64,000 nt of DNA, from assembly GCA_965203605.1 (NCBI GenBank), contig OZ241902.1, forward strand, positions 4,526,001-4,590,000. Reading direction: 5' to 3'. The notes beneath the pieces were generated by a model. The model saw only the letters and a list, made by a program, of their open reading frames with translations, made no database searches and was not told where the DNA came from. Both the position numbers and the translations under genes were made by a program. Below are positions 16,801-26,415 of this stretch, in pieces; the first letter of the stretch is position 1, and every line of letters begins with the position of its first letter. This DNA is from JAPOUP01 sp965203605 (GTDB taxonomy: Bacteria; Pseudomonadota; Alphaproteobacteria; Rhodobacterales; Rhodobacteraceae).

Positions 16801-18456
16801 CTACATTCTATCAACCGCAGCATCACCTATATTATCGATCCCACGCCGTTTCAGCAAATCAGTTAGCCAGTCAGGGTCCATTTCAGGCACCGAACTGAGC
16901 AGAAGGTCGGTATAGGGATGATGCGGTGGAGTGAACATGTCGTGCTTCGGCCCCTGTTCAACGACACGGCCATCCTTCATCACCACCACTTCGTCAGCGA
17001 TGGCGCGCACGGTGGCCAGATCATGCGTTATGAACATGTAACCGAGGCTATGTTCATCCTGCAGTCGCGCGAGGAGTTTCAGGATCCCCTCGGCCACCAG
17101 CTGGTCAAGCGCACTTGTCACCTCATCACAGATGATGAACTGCGGCTCGGCGGCAAGGGCACGGGCAATTCCAATGCGCTGTTTCTGTCCACCCGACAGC
17201 TCCGACGGTATCCGATCGATGAACTGATCCGGTTCCAGCTCGATCTCACTGAGAAGCTGCCGGACGCGCTCGCGCTTTCGTGCCCCTCTCAGGCCCATGT
17301 AGAATTCCACGGGGCGTCCGACGATCTCTCCGACCGGCTTGCGCGGGTTCAGCGCGGTATCGGCCATCTGATAGATCATCTGAACCTGTCGAAGCTGCAT
17401 CTTCGACCGCCTGCGGTAGTCGAGCGGGAGAGGTTCTCCCCTGAAAACAACATGGCCATCTTGCGGCGCCAGAAGTCCTGTGATGCAGCGTGCGGCTGTG
17501 GACTTTCCAGATCCGGATTCACCGACAACGGCGACCGTGCGGCCTTCATGGATATCGAAACTGACCTCATTCAGAACGGTCGTATCCCCATAGCCCGCCG
17601 TGACGCCATTGACCCGAACCACCGGAACGGCTCCGGAAATTGCCCCGGGCTTGACGGGGCGCTGAAAGCTACGCACAGCCCAGAGGCTCTTTGTGTAGTC
17701 CTGTTTTGGCTCTGCCAGCATCGATCGGGTGTCCGATTCCTCAACCTCGTCGCCTCCAAGCAGCACCTTGATTCGGTCCGCCATCTGCGCGACGACGGCA
17801 AGGTCATGCGTTATGTAGATCGCCGCAGTGTCAAACTGCTCCACAATGTCTCGAATCGCCGCAAGCACCTCGATCTGTGTCGTGACATCAAGTGCGGTGG
17901 TCGGCTCATCAAAGATGATCAGATCAGGGCGACAGGACATCGCCATCGCTGTCATCGCCCGCTGAAGCTGTCCGCCCGAAACCTGGTGCGGATACCTGAA
18001 ACCGATTTCATCCGGACTCGGAAGTCGCAGTCGGCGATAGAGTTCGATCCCATCGGAGATACTGTCGGCACGACCGGTCACTCCATGCTGGACGGGCGCC
18101 TCCACATGCTGATCGATCAGCTTATGGGCTGGATTGAAACTTGCCGCGGCCGACTGGGCTACATAGGCAATGCGTTTGCCGAGCAGGTCCCGCTTCTCCC
18201 GGGCCGAGGCAACTGTCAGATCGATTTCGTCAAAGACCACCGAGCCCGAGCTGATCCGAACCCCGTCCCGGACGAAACCCATCGCGGCAAGCCCAAGTGT
18301 CGATTTCCCTGCGCCGGACTCGCCGATCAGCCCAAGCACCTCTCCCCGATCCAGATTCATGCTCACGCCGTTGATGATCGGAATCCAGGTCTCGTCGGCC
18401 CGGCCTTCAATCCAGAGGTCCCTGACGTCCACGAGAGGGCGCGAAGTGGAAATCAT
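16801..18456 (-). CDS. ABC transporter ATP-binding protein, two fused ATPase domains (DppDF-like)
   Basis: 551 residues carrying two complete nucleotide-binding domains. First domain: GESGAGKST (Walker A), SGGQLQRAMTAMAMS (signature), LIIFDEPTTALD (Walker B). Second domain: GESGSGKST, LSGGQKQRIGIARAL, FIICDEVTSALD. The pair replaces the separate DppD and DppF subunits and would energise the two permeases upstream. Its start overlaps the permease stop by four bases (18453-18456). Located at the inner face of the membrane. Confidence 0.95.
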   Translation of the reverse strand: MISTSRPLVDVRDLWIEGRADETWIPIINGVSMNLDRGEVLGLIGESGAGKSTLGLAAMGFVRDGVRISSGSVVFDEIDLTVASAREKRDLLGKRIAYVAQSAAASFNPAHKLIDQHVEAPVQHGVTGRADSISDGIELYRRLRLPSPDEIGFRYPHQVSGGQLQRAMTAMAMSCRPDLIIFDEPTTALDVTTQIEVLAAIRDIVEQFDTAAIYITHDLAVVAQMADRIKVLLGGDEVEESDTRSMLAEPKQDYTKSLWAVRSFQRPVKPGAISGAVPVVRVNGVTAGYGDTTVLNEVSFDIHEGRTVAVVGESGSGKSTAARCITGLLAPQDGHVVFRGEPLPLDYRRRSKMQLRQVQMIYQMADTALNPRKPVGEIVGRPVEFYMGLRGARKRERVRQLLSEIELEPDQFIDRIPSELSGGQKQRIGIARALAAEPQFIICDEVTSALDQLVAEGILKLLARLQDEHSLGYMFITHDLATVRAIADEVVVMKDGRVVEQGPKHDMFTPPHHPYTDLLLSSVPEMDPDWLTDLLKRRGIDNIGDAAVDRM

Positions 18457-19652
18457 TCCTTAAGCCCTGATGACTTGTTCAGCATCCAGTCAACGACGAA
18501 GTTCACCGCCACCGTCAATAGGGCGATAGCTCCGGCGGCAAGAAGCGGCGCGGTCGCCACCAGCGGCGCGAAGGATGCGAAGTTGATGAACTGTGCGAGG
18601 TCGCGAACCATCGTGCCCCAATCCGCCAGCGGTGGCTGAATCCCAATCCCGAGAAAGCTAAGGGAGGCGATGGTCAGGAAGACAAAGCAGAACCTGAGAC
18701 CGAACTCAGCCAGGAGCGGCGCCGTCGCGTTCGGCAGGATTTCCTGAAAGATCAGGTATCCCAGGTTCTCTCCCCGTAGCTTTGCGGCTTCCACGTAGTC
18801 CATCACAACGATGTTCATCGCCACGGCTCTGGCGAGGCGGAAAACCCGGGTTGAATCGATTACCGCAATGATGACCACCATGAAGACGGTCAGCGGAATT
18901 CCGAGTGACGGTGCCCAGACACTGGCGATCGTCATGAGAAGAAGCGCGAATATCAGCGCAGGGATGGCCATCAGAACGTCGACCGTGCGGCTGAGAAGCT
19001 GGTCAAGCCAACCACCTAGTGTCGCGGCGAGGAATCCAAGACTACCTCCCAACGCGAACGCAAGCAGCGTCGTCGCGAACGCGATGCCGACCGTGTTCTG
19101 CGCTCCGTAGATCAGCCGGGAAAGGATATCCCGCCCGATCTGGTCCGTGCCCAGCGGGTGGTCCGGATTTCCGCCAAGCGCGGGATTTCCCCCGGGAACG
19201 ATGTTTGCGGTGGCGAATATCTCCTCCTGCCCGTAGGGGGCAACCAGTCCCGCGAATACTGCCACAGCTGCGTAGATCAGAATGACCAGACAGCCGAACG
19301 CAGCCGTGACGGGCATGGACCGAAACAGCCTGCGCGACGCCTGGTTCCCCAGATGAGTTCCAAGAAAGCGGAACAGGTACGCGGCGACGGCGAACAGGAT
19401 GAATCCCTGAACCGCCCACCGGAAGAACATCACGCTGGCGCTCGGTACGCCGTTCAGTTCGGCGGGTTGGGCGTAAAGCCAGATACCGGCCAAAAGGGCA
19501 AACGCAACGAACACATAGCCATAGGCTACACCGAAGGGCATGTCACGGAAGAATGGTGCATTGTCGGTCGTTCGTTGCCCAACAGACCTGAAGGTCCAGG
19601 CAAGTGCCGCGACCGCCAGGGCAAGGACCAGTATCCACAGCCACCAGCTCAC
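18453..19652 (-). CDS. ABC transporter permease, DppC-like
   Basis: 399 residues, about 100 longer than a usual DppC because of extra hydrophobic segments before residue 110 (WWLWILVLALAVAALAW; VAYGYVFVAFALLAG). The remainder is a standard BPD_transp_1 permease with the coupling loop DYVEAAKLRGENLGYLIFQE, preceded by DRLGTDQIGRDILSR-type sequence (GTDQIGRDILSRLIYG). It pairs with the DppB-like permease, with four-base overlaps on both sides of this gene. Confidence 0.93.
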   Translation of the reverse strand: MSWWLWILVLALAVAALAWTFRSVGQRTTDNAPFFRDMPFGVAYGYVFVAFALLAGIWLYAQPAELNGVPSASVMFFRWAVQGFILFAVAAYLFRFLGTHLGNQASRRLFRSMPVTAAFGCLVILIYAAVAVFAGLVAPYGQEEIFATANIVPGGNPALGGNPDHPLGTDQIGRDILSRLIYGAQNTVGIAFATTLLAFALGGSLGFLAATLGGWLDQLLSRTVDVLMAIPALIFALLLMTIASVWAPSLGIPLTVFMVVIIAVIDSTRVFRLARAVAMNIVVMDYVEAAKLRGENLGYLIFQEILPNATAPLLAEFGLRFCFVFLTIASLSFLGIGIQPPLADWGTMVRDLAQFINFASFAPLVATAPLLAAGAIALLTVAVNFVVDWMLNKSSGLKE

Positions 19653-20638
19653 TTTGGATGCCTCAGACGCGGATTCGAAAGGATCGAGAGCACATCCGCC
19701 GTCAGGTTGAGGAGAATGTAGGCACCTGCGAAAATCAGGCAGCAGGCCTGCACCACCGGAATGTCCCTCAGTTTCACACTGTCGACAAAAAGTTGACCGA
19801 TCCCCGGATAGACGAAGACGACTTCAACCACGACGACGCCGGTTATGAGATAGGCGAGATTCAGTGCGATAACGTTGATGATTGGCGCTAGGGCATTCGG
19901 CAGGGCATGGATGACGATCACGCGCATGGGCGAAAGTCCCTTCAGGCGTGCCATTTCAATGTAGGGCGATGCAAGCAGATTGATGATCGCCGCCCGTGTC
20001 ATTCTCATCATGTGCGCCGTGACCACAAGCGTCAGCGTCAACGCCGGCAGCATCGTTCGGCCAAGCCTCTCGCCGAAACCCATTCCCTCGAATATGTTTG
20101 ACAGTGATGGGAATATTGGGTTCAGAACCGCCAGGAACAGTATCAGGATATAGGCCAGGAAGAATTCAGGCGACGAGATCGAACTCAGCGTCAGGATGTT
20201 CGTCGTCCGATCAAACGCGGAGTTCCGGTAGAGCGCGGCGAGCACGCCGAGTCCGACGGACACAGGTACCGAAATCGCCGCCGTGACCCCGGCAAGGAAC
20301 ATTGTGTTGTAGAATCGCGGAGCGATCTGTTCCGCCACTGTCTTCAACTGGGTTCCGCCGAGCGTTGACTGGAAGTTGAGCTGCGAAAAACTGATGCCCA
20401 GATCTCCCCGCACCATTCCTGCAAGCCACAGGAAATACCTTGCGACAAACGGCTCGTCCAACCCGAGATCGCGGCGGATTGACCTGATCGCCTCTTCCGT
20501 CGCGCCTTGGCCAAGTACCGCCTGTGCGAAATCTCCGGGCAGCATGTTAACGGCGGTGAAGATGACAATCGAAACGACCAGAAGCGTCAGCAAACCCAAG
20601 AGCAGTCGCTGCAAAATGATCCGAGGAACTGATCCCAA
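19649..20638 (-). CDS. ABC transporter permease, DppB-like
   Basis: 329 residues, with an N-terminal membrane segment (LLLGLLTLLVVSIVIFTAV) followed by MLPGDFAQAVLGQGATEE, the usual periplasmic start of DppB proteins. Several membrane helices follow, then the coupling loop EMARLKGLSPMRVIVIHALP. First gene of the four-gene importer operon (dppB-like, dppC-like, fused ATPase, binding protein). Promoter expected between 20639 and 20797. Confidence 0.94.
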   Translation of the reverse strand: MGSVPRIILQRLLLGLLTLLVVSIVIFTAVNMLPGDFAQAVLGQGATEEAIRSIRRDLGLDEPFVARYFLWLAGMVRGDLGISFSQLNFQSTLGGTQLKTVAEQIAPRFYNTMFLAGVTAAISVPVSVGLGVLAALYRNSAFDRTTNILTLSSISSPEFFLAYILILFLAVLNPIFPSLSNIFEGMGFGERLGRTMLPALTLTLVVTAHMMRMTRAAIINLLASPYIEMARLKGLSPMRVIVIHALPNALAPIINVIALNLAYLITGVVVVEVVFVYPGIGQLFVDSVKLRDIPVVQACCLIFAGAYILLNLTADVLSILSNPRLRHPK

Positions 20639-20797
20639 GTTAACCGTTCTCCTTTGATGTCCGGGTCAATCTTAGCATGTTGGCCGATGGAGATAAAGGC
20701 CCAACGGCTGCGACTTGAATTCGCCTACGGCGCAGACGTTCGGTCATGGAGTCAATCGTGGCCTGGATCGACGGAAGTGGTCGCCGCTGCCGTCCCA

Positions 20798-21805
20798 TCA
20801 GGCGAAGCGGGGTTCGGGTGAGCTGAACCCCGGAGTCTGGCGATACCGATCCATGATCCGCACGAGTTCCGCACTGATTCCCGGTTCTGAAAGGGCGTGT
20901 CCAGCCCTGCCAATGATCTTCAGGTCCGACCTTGGCCAGGCACGATGCAGGCGGTAGGCGGACATTGGCGGACAGATCATGTCGTAGCGGCCCTGCACGA
21001 TGACCCCCGAAATATGCGCGATCCTGCCGATGTTCCCGATGATCTGATCCTCTTCCTCGAGGAACCCGACATTGCTGAAATAGTGGTTTTCGAGCCGTGC
21101 GAACGCGCGGGCGAATTCGGCAGGGCTTTCATTGGCCTTTCCATCGTTGCTGATCGAAGCGAGGGTGTTTTCCCAGGTTGCCCAACTGCGGGCATAGCGG
21201 TTTTCCAGCATCAGGTCGCCAGAAAACAGCCGCCTGCCGTAGGCTGCAATCAGGTCATGGCGCTCGTTCTCCGGAATCGGGCTGACAAAGCGTTCCCAGA
21301 GCTCCGGCCAGAACTGCCCGGCTCCTCCTCCGTAAAACCAGTCAAGTTCCGCCTTTGTCATAAGAAAGACACCACGCAGGACCAGCCGCGTAACCCGGTC
21401 AGGGTGGGTCTGGGCATAGAGCAGCGCAAGGGTCGCCCCCCAACTCCCACCGAAGACAATCCAGCTCTCGATGCCCAGATCTGCGCGAATCAATTCGATG
21501 TCGCGTACCAGATGCCAGGTGGTGTTCGCCTCGACACTGGCGTGAGGTTGGGAACGTCCACAGCCTCTCTGGTCGAACAGGACCGTTCTGTAGAATGCGG
21601 GATCGAAGTAGCGCCGCATTGCCGGGCTGCAACCACCGCCCGGTCCTCCATGCAATACGACAACGGGGATGCCCTCCCGTTTCCCGCATTGCTCCACATA
21701 GACGCGGTGGCCATCTCCAACGTTCATCATCCGCTGGTCGAATGGCTCGACCGGAGGGTAGAGCAGATACCGGGAGTTCTTTTGTCTGTCCGCGACCCTA
21801 TCCAT
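20798..21805 (-). CDS. pip: Proline iminopeptidase
   Basis: 335 residues from the ATG at 21805; the open frame extends 50 codons further, but that part has no family similarity. It is an alpha/beta-hydrolase that removes N-terminal proline from peptides in the cytoplasm. Visible: VVLHGGPGGGCSP (oxyanion loop HGGPG), FDQRGCGRSQPH, the nucleophile elbow GGSWGATLAL (Ser), the cap domain with WELWERF, then GRYDMICPP (acid) and GRAGHALSEP (His). All catalytic positions are present. Divergent from ubiG. Confidence 0.93.
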   Translation of the reverse strand: MDRVADRQKNSRYLLYPPVEPFDQRMMNVGDGHRVYVEQCGKREGIPVVVLHGGPGGGCSPAMRRYFDPAFYRTVLFDQRGCGRSQPHASVEANTTWHLVRDIELIRADLGIESWIVFGGSWGATLALLYAQTHPDRVTRLVLRGVFLMTKAELDWFYGGGAGQFWPELWERFVSPIPENERHDLIAAYGRRLFSGDLMLENRYARSWATWENTLASISNDGKANESPAEFARAFARLENHYFSNVGFLEEEDQIIGNIGRIAHISGVIVQGRYDMICPPMSAYRLHRAWPRSDLKIIGRAGHALSEPGISAELVRIMDRYRQTPGFSSPEPRFA

Positions 21806-21878
21806 AAGATACCTTATACTACGTTTCGATACCCGCTGCCACGGGATGAAATGACCTTGCGCCGAAAGGGATTTTCGA

Positions 21879-22616
21879 ATGGAAAAGACGGTTGACGCTG
21901 ACGAAATCGCCAAATTCGAGGCCATGGCCACCGAGTGGTGGGATCCGCATGGCAAGTTCAGGCCGCTGCATATGCTGAATCCGTGCAGGCTTGACTACAT
22001 AACCGCGCAGATGGCAGCGGAATTTGGGCGCGACCTGACGCAGGCCCGCCCATTTGATGGTGTTCGCGTTCTGGACATCGGTTGCGGAGGTGGACTGCTG
22101 TCCGAGCCAATGGCACGGCTGGGTGCCAATGTGGTCGGTGCAGATGCATCCGAGCGTAACGTCCGGGTCGCGCAGGCCCATGCCGAGCGGATGAAGCTGA
22201 AGGTAGATTACCGTCACACCACGGCCGAAGGTCTCTGCGCGGAAGGTGAGACTTTCGATGTCGTTCTGAATATGGAGGTGGTCGAGCATGTTTCCAACCC
22301 CCATGCCTACCTGGCCGCATGCGCGGCTCTGCTGGGACCCGGCGGGCTCATGGTCTGCTCGACGATCAACAGGAACATCAAGAGCTTCATGCTGGCGATC
22401 ATCGGGGCCGAATACGTCATGCGCTGGCTACCGATCGGAACACACGACTGGTCAAGGTTCCTGACACCTGACCAGCTAGCTGACCTGCTTGGACAGGCAG
22501 GTCTTGACGTCGTTGACAGCAAGGGCTTCGTATTCAATCCGGTTTCCTGGTCCTGGTCGGTCTCGGATCGGGATCTGACGGTGAATTACGTCACCTCTAG
22601 CATAAGGCCCCGCTGA
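21879..22616 (+). CDS. ubiG: Ubiquinone biosynthesis O-methyltransferase UbiG
   Basis: 245 residues. UbiG carries out both O-methylations of the ubiquinone ring using S-adenosylmethionine. Family features: EIAKFEAMATEWWDPHGKFR at the start, HMLNPCRLDYI, motif I VLDIGCGGGLLSEPMARLGA, NMEVVEHV, STINRNIKSFMLAIIGAEY and HDWSRFLTPDQL near the end. The ATG follows GAAAGGG at about eight bases. Full length. Divergent from pip with about 70 bases between the starts. Confidence 0.96.
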   Translation: MEKTVDADEIAKFEAMATEWWDPHGKFRPLHMLNPCRLDYITAQMAAEFGRDLTQARPFDGVRVLDIGCGGGLLSEPMARLGANVVGADASERNVRVAQAHAERMKLKVDYRHTTAEGLCAEGETFDVVLNMEVVEHVSNPHAYLAACAALLGPGGLMVCSTINRNIKSFMLAIIGAEYVMRWLPIGTHDWSRFLTPDQLADLLGQAGLDVVDSKGFVFNPVSWSWSVSDRDLTVNYVTSSIRPR

Positions 22617-23373
22617 CCATCGGATCGACCGCATGGTTTCACGATCGGCGGAGGAACGGAATTCAAGGTGAAGCTGGTCTACCTTCGGCGAGCGGAACCG
22701 ATCCATTCCGTATCCTGCTTCGTTCCCGGCAACCCATTTGCCGAAGGCTGTATTTCCGGGGTGGATTCCATGGCAGGGATATCTTTGGGTCATCCGCCCC
22801 CTTTGGTCAACCTGGTGAGGAGACGCGCCTGTCTGGGAGTTGGCGGGACACAGCTGACCTATCGCGTTGACCTCGAAAGGTTGAGGGAATTGAGCACGGC
22901 GCTTTGGGTTTCAGGCAGTTTATCACCGCTGTCCGCACGCGACCATGACCTGCGGGGAGACCTGCTCCGGAGGGCTGCGGTTCTCGAAACCCCGAGAGCG
23001 CCAAGCAGGAGGTGCCGCAGCCCCGGCTTGAGCGCGTCTGACTCGATTCCATCGTTTTCGCAGACCGGTCACCCGGCGATTGGGCGACAGTTCCTGCGGG
23101 GCCAGACACTCGGGGCGGCCATCGCGGTCCAACCCAGAACATTTGAGAAGCGACGCATTTATGTCATCGTCCGGCGCTGAGGGCTCGGCCAATGCCCCTG
23201 CAGCACGGATTGCCCGGCGATATATACTGACAGGACGAGCGACTGGAGTATCTTCGTGGGCCGCAGTTCAGGAAGGGATTGGCCTGATGGTCCGTTCCTC
23301 AATGGAAGCGCGGACTGTAATGCAGGGAATCGCGCAAGGTTCCCTGTGAGGAGGTTAGAGAAGGGGCGAGGCG
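22617..23373. other. Unassigned stretch
   Basis: About 750 bases. Open frames on both strands are Arg/Pro/Ser rich with no domain. Nothing recognised; it may be decayed coding DNA. Confidence 0.4.
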
Positions 23374-23589
23374 ATGGCCGAGACAGCGGAGCATGGCTTC
23401 ACACCGGAACAGATGGCTTGGCTGGAGTGGCGGACCAGCATGCTCCAGCGCATCGACCGGAGCTTGGACAGGGGCACGATCATGTGGATCATCGGCGGGC
23501 TCGCCGCGCTGGGTTTTGCCTTGTCTGGCTCTGCCAACGCTCGATCTGTCCGGAAAAGGGCATGGCTGGCATCGCAGCGTACGGCTTGA
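23374..23589 (+). CDS. Small predicted membrane protein
   Basis: 71 residues: a short charged helix (HGFTPEQMAWLEWRTSMLQR, IDRSLDRG) followed by one hydrophobic segment (TIMWIIGGLAALGFALSGSA). Good purine-rich upstream sequence (GAAGGGGCGAGG). Family not recognised. A partial, diverged second copy starts at 23562. Confidence 0.5.
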   Translation: MAETAEHGFTPEQMAWLEWRTSMLQRIDRSLDRGTIMWIIGGLAALGFALSGSANARSVRKRAWLASQRTA

Positions 23590-23668
23590 CACCGAAGCAG
23601 ACAGCCCTGCTGGAGGGGCGGTTCAGCGCCATTTGGGAAGTTGATAGAGCGTTGGCAGAGCCAGACAA
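23521..23668. repeat. 22-bp perfect inverted repeat pair, 104 bp apart
   Basis: The 22 bases at 23521-23542 are exactly the reverse complement of 23647-23668. The pair spans the end of the small membrane-protein gene and the beginning of its partial copy. A transcript through it could form a long stem. Its origin may be a local inverted duplication. Confidence 0.8.
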
Positions 23669-23684
23669 TCTGAATCATTGGTGA
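23562..23684 (+). pseudogene. Partial duplicate of the small membrane protein gene
   Basis: Forty codons align with the N-terminal helix of the gene at 23374: AYGLTPKQTALLEGRF against EHGFTPEQMAWLEWRT, and EVDRALAEPD against RIDRSLDRGT. The membrane segment is missing and the frame ends at 23684. A truncated tandem copy. Confidence 0.5.
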
Positions 23685-24310
23685 TTTGACCATGCTGGGG
23701 GTCGCCGTGTCCGGCTTCCGCCATACAGAGATCGGTTTCGTCCCGGGTCAGGTTCTGGCCAACGCCATCGTGCTCGCGCAAATAAATCCTTACTTGATGA
23801 ACGCCAGCTGGAGACAGACGACGTCAGCCGCCTGAGTCTTGAATCGCAGGAACTGATTTCCAAGCTCAGATCGTGTTCAATGAACTCGGAAACGATGTCG
23901 CAATCCTCGACGGCGGTACGGACTTTGCCTGTGGTGTTTGGTTTCCGTACTGTAGGGATGCCGGAACGCAAGCGTCCATCAGCCTACCAAAGATGCTGAA
24001 CGCGGCTTCCTTGATCTGAGGATTGGGATGATTGAAGTTGAAGTTCAGGCCAACCATCTTCTGGGTTCTCTCCCGGCAACGACCGGATCAGACGGTAGCC
24101 TGACGAAAGGCATAGAGGCTCTGGATCAGGATTTTCACGAACTGGAGTTGCCGGAGAAGCGAGAAACGTCGCCGAGACCGCCAAACTTCAGAAAAGAAGA
24201 GGCAGCAGGCCCGGGGATCTTTCCTTCTCCAAGTGCAGCCATTCCGGCACCGGAGAGCCGAAAACACTGGCCTCGCTTCGGATTCAGACCCGCTCCACAG
24301 AAGACCTGTT
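23685..24310. other. Probable decayed coding region
   Basis: On the minus strand two neighbouring frames give plausible pieces: VGLNFNFNHPNPQIKEAAF with FGRLMDACV (about 23990-24057), and VRTAVEDCDIVSEFIEHDL (about 23850-23930). They would need one frameshift to join. The family is not recognised and no intact gene is seen. Confidence 0.35.
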
Positions 24311-25423
24311 TCACGACCTTCCTCGCGCCGCCTCAAGTGCGCGGGGCAATTCCACCCCAAGGCTTGCGAGGTCGCGCTCGGTGCCAGCGGAAATGCGGAT
24401 GCACCGATCCTGAGGCGCTACGAATGGCATGCGCACAAAGATGCCGCGCCTGACCAGTTCGGCAAGCACACGTCGCGAGAAATCACCGTCGGCCCCGCAA
24501 TCGACGGCAATGAAATTTGCTGCCGAAGGGAGTGTCGTCAGGCCGTTTGACGAGGCGATTTCGGCAATTCGGCAAAGTGAATCGCGCACCTCCCCGACAA
24601 CCCGTGCCAGGAAATGCGGATCCCCGAGCGATGCGGTCGCACCGGCCTGACCAATCCTGTTCATTCCGAAATGATTCCGGACTTTGTCGAAGGCTGAGAT
24701 CAGTTTGGGATGACCAATTCCGTAGCCGACACGTGCGCCTGCCATTCCATATGCCTTTGAGAACGTACGCATTCGGATGACGCGGGGATCTTCGGGATCA
24801 ATGTTCGGCACATCCGACGACGGCATGAACTGGCTGTAGGCTTCGTCAAGGACCAGCAATGCACCCTCCGGAATCTCGTCCAATGCCGATTCGATGACCT
24901 CCCGGGAATGCCAGGTTCCCATCGGATTGTCAGGATTTGCGAGGTAGACAAGCTTTGCGTTGGTTTCCTGAGCCACGGTCAACAGGGTTGCCAGATCCTC
25001 ATGATCCTCATGGTAGGGGACCTTGTGAAGGACACCACCATATCCCACAACATGATAGTTGAATGTCGGATAAGCGCCGTCTGATGTCACAACCGCATCA
25101 CCGGGCGCGACCACCAAACGCGTCAGATAGCCAAGCAATCCGTCGATTCCCTCACCGACAATGATGTGTTCCGGGCGTACGTTCTCATGCCGAGCGAGCG
25201 CGCGCCGCAGGTCATGTGACTCGGGGTCGCCATACATCCAAATGTCGTTCGCGGCCTCCTGCATAGCCGCGACCGCTCGTGGCGAAGGGCCAAACACCGA
25301 TTCGTTGGCACCGATCCGGGCGCGGAAGTACTGACCTCGCTGTCGCTCCTGTGCTTCCGGGCCAACGAATGGCACAGTGGCGGGAAGTGATTGGACGAGG
25401 GGAGTGTAATTGGGTCCAGTCAT
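24311..25423 (-). CDS. PLP-dependent aminotransferase, histidinol-phosphate aminotransferase-like
   Basis: 370 residues from the ATG at 25423; the frame is open for another 95 codons upstream without similarity. Fold-type I aminotransferase of the HisC/Cbl group: ARIGANESVFGPSPRAVAAM, LRRALARHENVRPEHIIVGEG, YLANPDNPMGTWHS, LLVLDEAYSQF, the PLP lysine in RTFSKAYGMAGARVGYGIG and the C-terminal Arg in CIRISAGTERDL. It is not next to his genes and could act on another amino acid or opine, so hisC is not assigned. Confidence 0.87.
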   Translation of the reverse strand: MTGPNYTPLVQSLPATVPFVGPEAQERQRGQYFRARIGANESVFGPSPRAVAAMQEAANDIWMYGDPESHDLRRALARHENVRPEHIIVGEGIDGLLGYLTRLVVAPGDAVVTSDGAYPTFNYHVVGYGGVLHKVPYHEDHEDLATLLTVAQETNAKLVYLANPDNPMGTWHSREVIESALDEIPEGALLVLDEAYSQFMPSSDVPNIDPEDPRVIRMRTFSKAYGMAGARVGYGIGHPKLISAFDKVRNHFGMNRIGQAGATASLGDPHFLARVVGEVRDSLCRIAEIASSNGLTTLPSAANFIAVDCGADGDFSRRVLAELVRRGIFVRMPFVAPQDRCIRISAGTERDLASLGVELPRALEAARGRS

Positions 25424-26415
25424 CGATCTGTCGCGCCTCTGCCCCGCCCTTCCGTCAGGGAGATTCGGCACACCTTGTTCTTGACGCTTCATTGCGTTCG
25501 TGGAGTTTTCGGTCGGGGCTGGCGAACCAAAACCCGGACCATGCACACCTATGCCATGGATCGCTCGCGTTCCAGCCCTGTATTGAAACGTGGAGCACAT
25601 CGGAGCGAAAAGCCTTCGCTGAACATCGTTCCTGATCCCTGTTTCGTTTCTGTCCTTCTTCCGATCGCCTGTTGAAGCGCCCAGCGGGAACGGTTTCCCG
25701 TTGTTCAAACCTGTTATTGCCGTTCAGGGTACATCGATTCCTCGAATTCCCGATCTTTGAACCTGGACCTCCCACGATGACGGGCCACCGCCTTGGCTTG
25801 TCCGTCCGAAATGGTCTGCGTCAGGCTGGAATTCCGTCTTACGCAAAATCACTATGGTTGCCATACCAACGGCGCTTGCCTCCGACAACGGCGCGAATGG
25901 GTCGGCCAGCGGCGTCCGTACCTGAGGACCCTCAGTGTGATCGGAAGCGAATTCCTTGGCCATTCCATTGATTTCAGGCGATTCTCCGTCGCCAGTGGGT
26001 TCCGGCGGATCCGTCGACCTCATGGGAACGGTTTGGACCGACTTCACTCCGAGACACAGGAGGCTGCGTGAACGGATGCCGGAAAGACCGTGCACTGAGT
26101 TCCTCCATCGCCAGTAAAGCGCGAACTTGGGAAAAGAAATGTTCCCGTGGAATCTCGCGTAAATCCTTCGGTACACCGCGCAGGACACGGTTCGAACGGC
26201 CGACTCCGCTATGGTGCTGCAGTTAACTTTCCCACCCGCTGCCCAGCTTTATGGTTTCCTGTCGGCTGCGGCGACCGTCACTATCCCACCCTGTAATGCG
26301 GATATCGGTACTGAGGGCCGAAACCGGAGTGCTGGTTTCCCCGGGGAACTGGCAGGGGCCGGGGCAGGGCGTGCACAGAATCCCAATTGCCCAACGGAAC
26401 TGCTCTGGCAAAGGG
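25424..26415. other. About 1 kb without a confident gene
   Basis: A minus-strand frame ending at 25724 (from an ATG near 26020) has somewhat protein-like composition (PLADPFAPLSEASAVGMATI) but no family. The remainder is low-information. It may be remnant coding DNA. Confidence 0.3.

Noticed and set aside
16918..18639. 573-codon plus-strand open frame
   Set aside because: Antisense of the fused ABC ATPase with its clear Walker motifs.
22668..23180. 170-codon plus-strand open frame
   Set aside because: Low-information composition, no start signal and no domain.
24311..25708. Longer start for the aminotransferase at 25708
   Set aside because: The first 95 codons have no family similarity; the family begins near the ATG at 25423.
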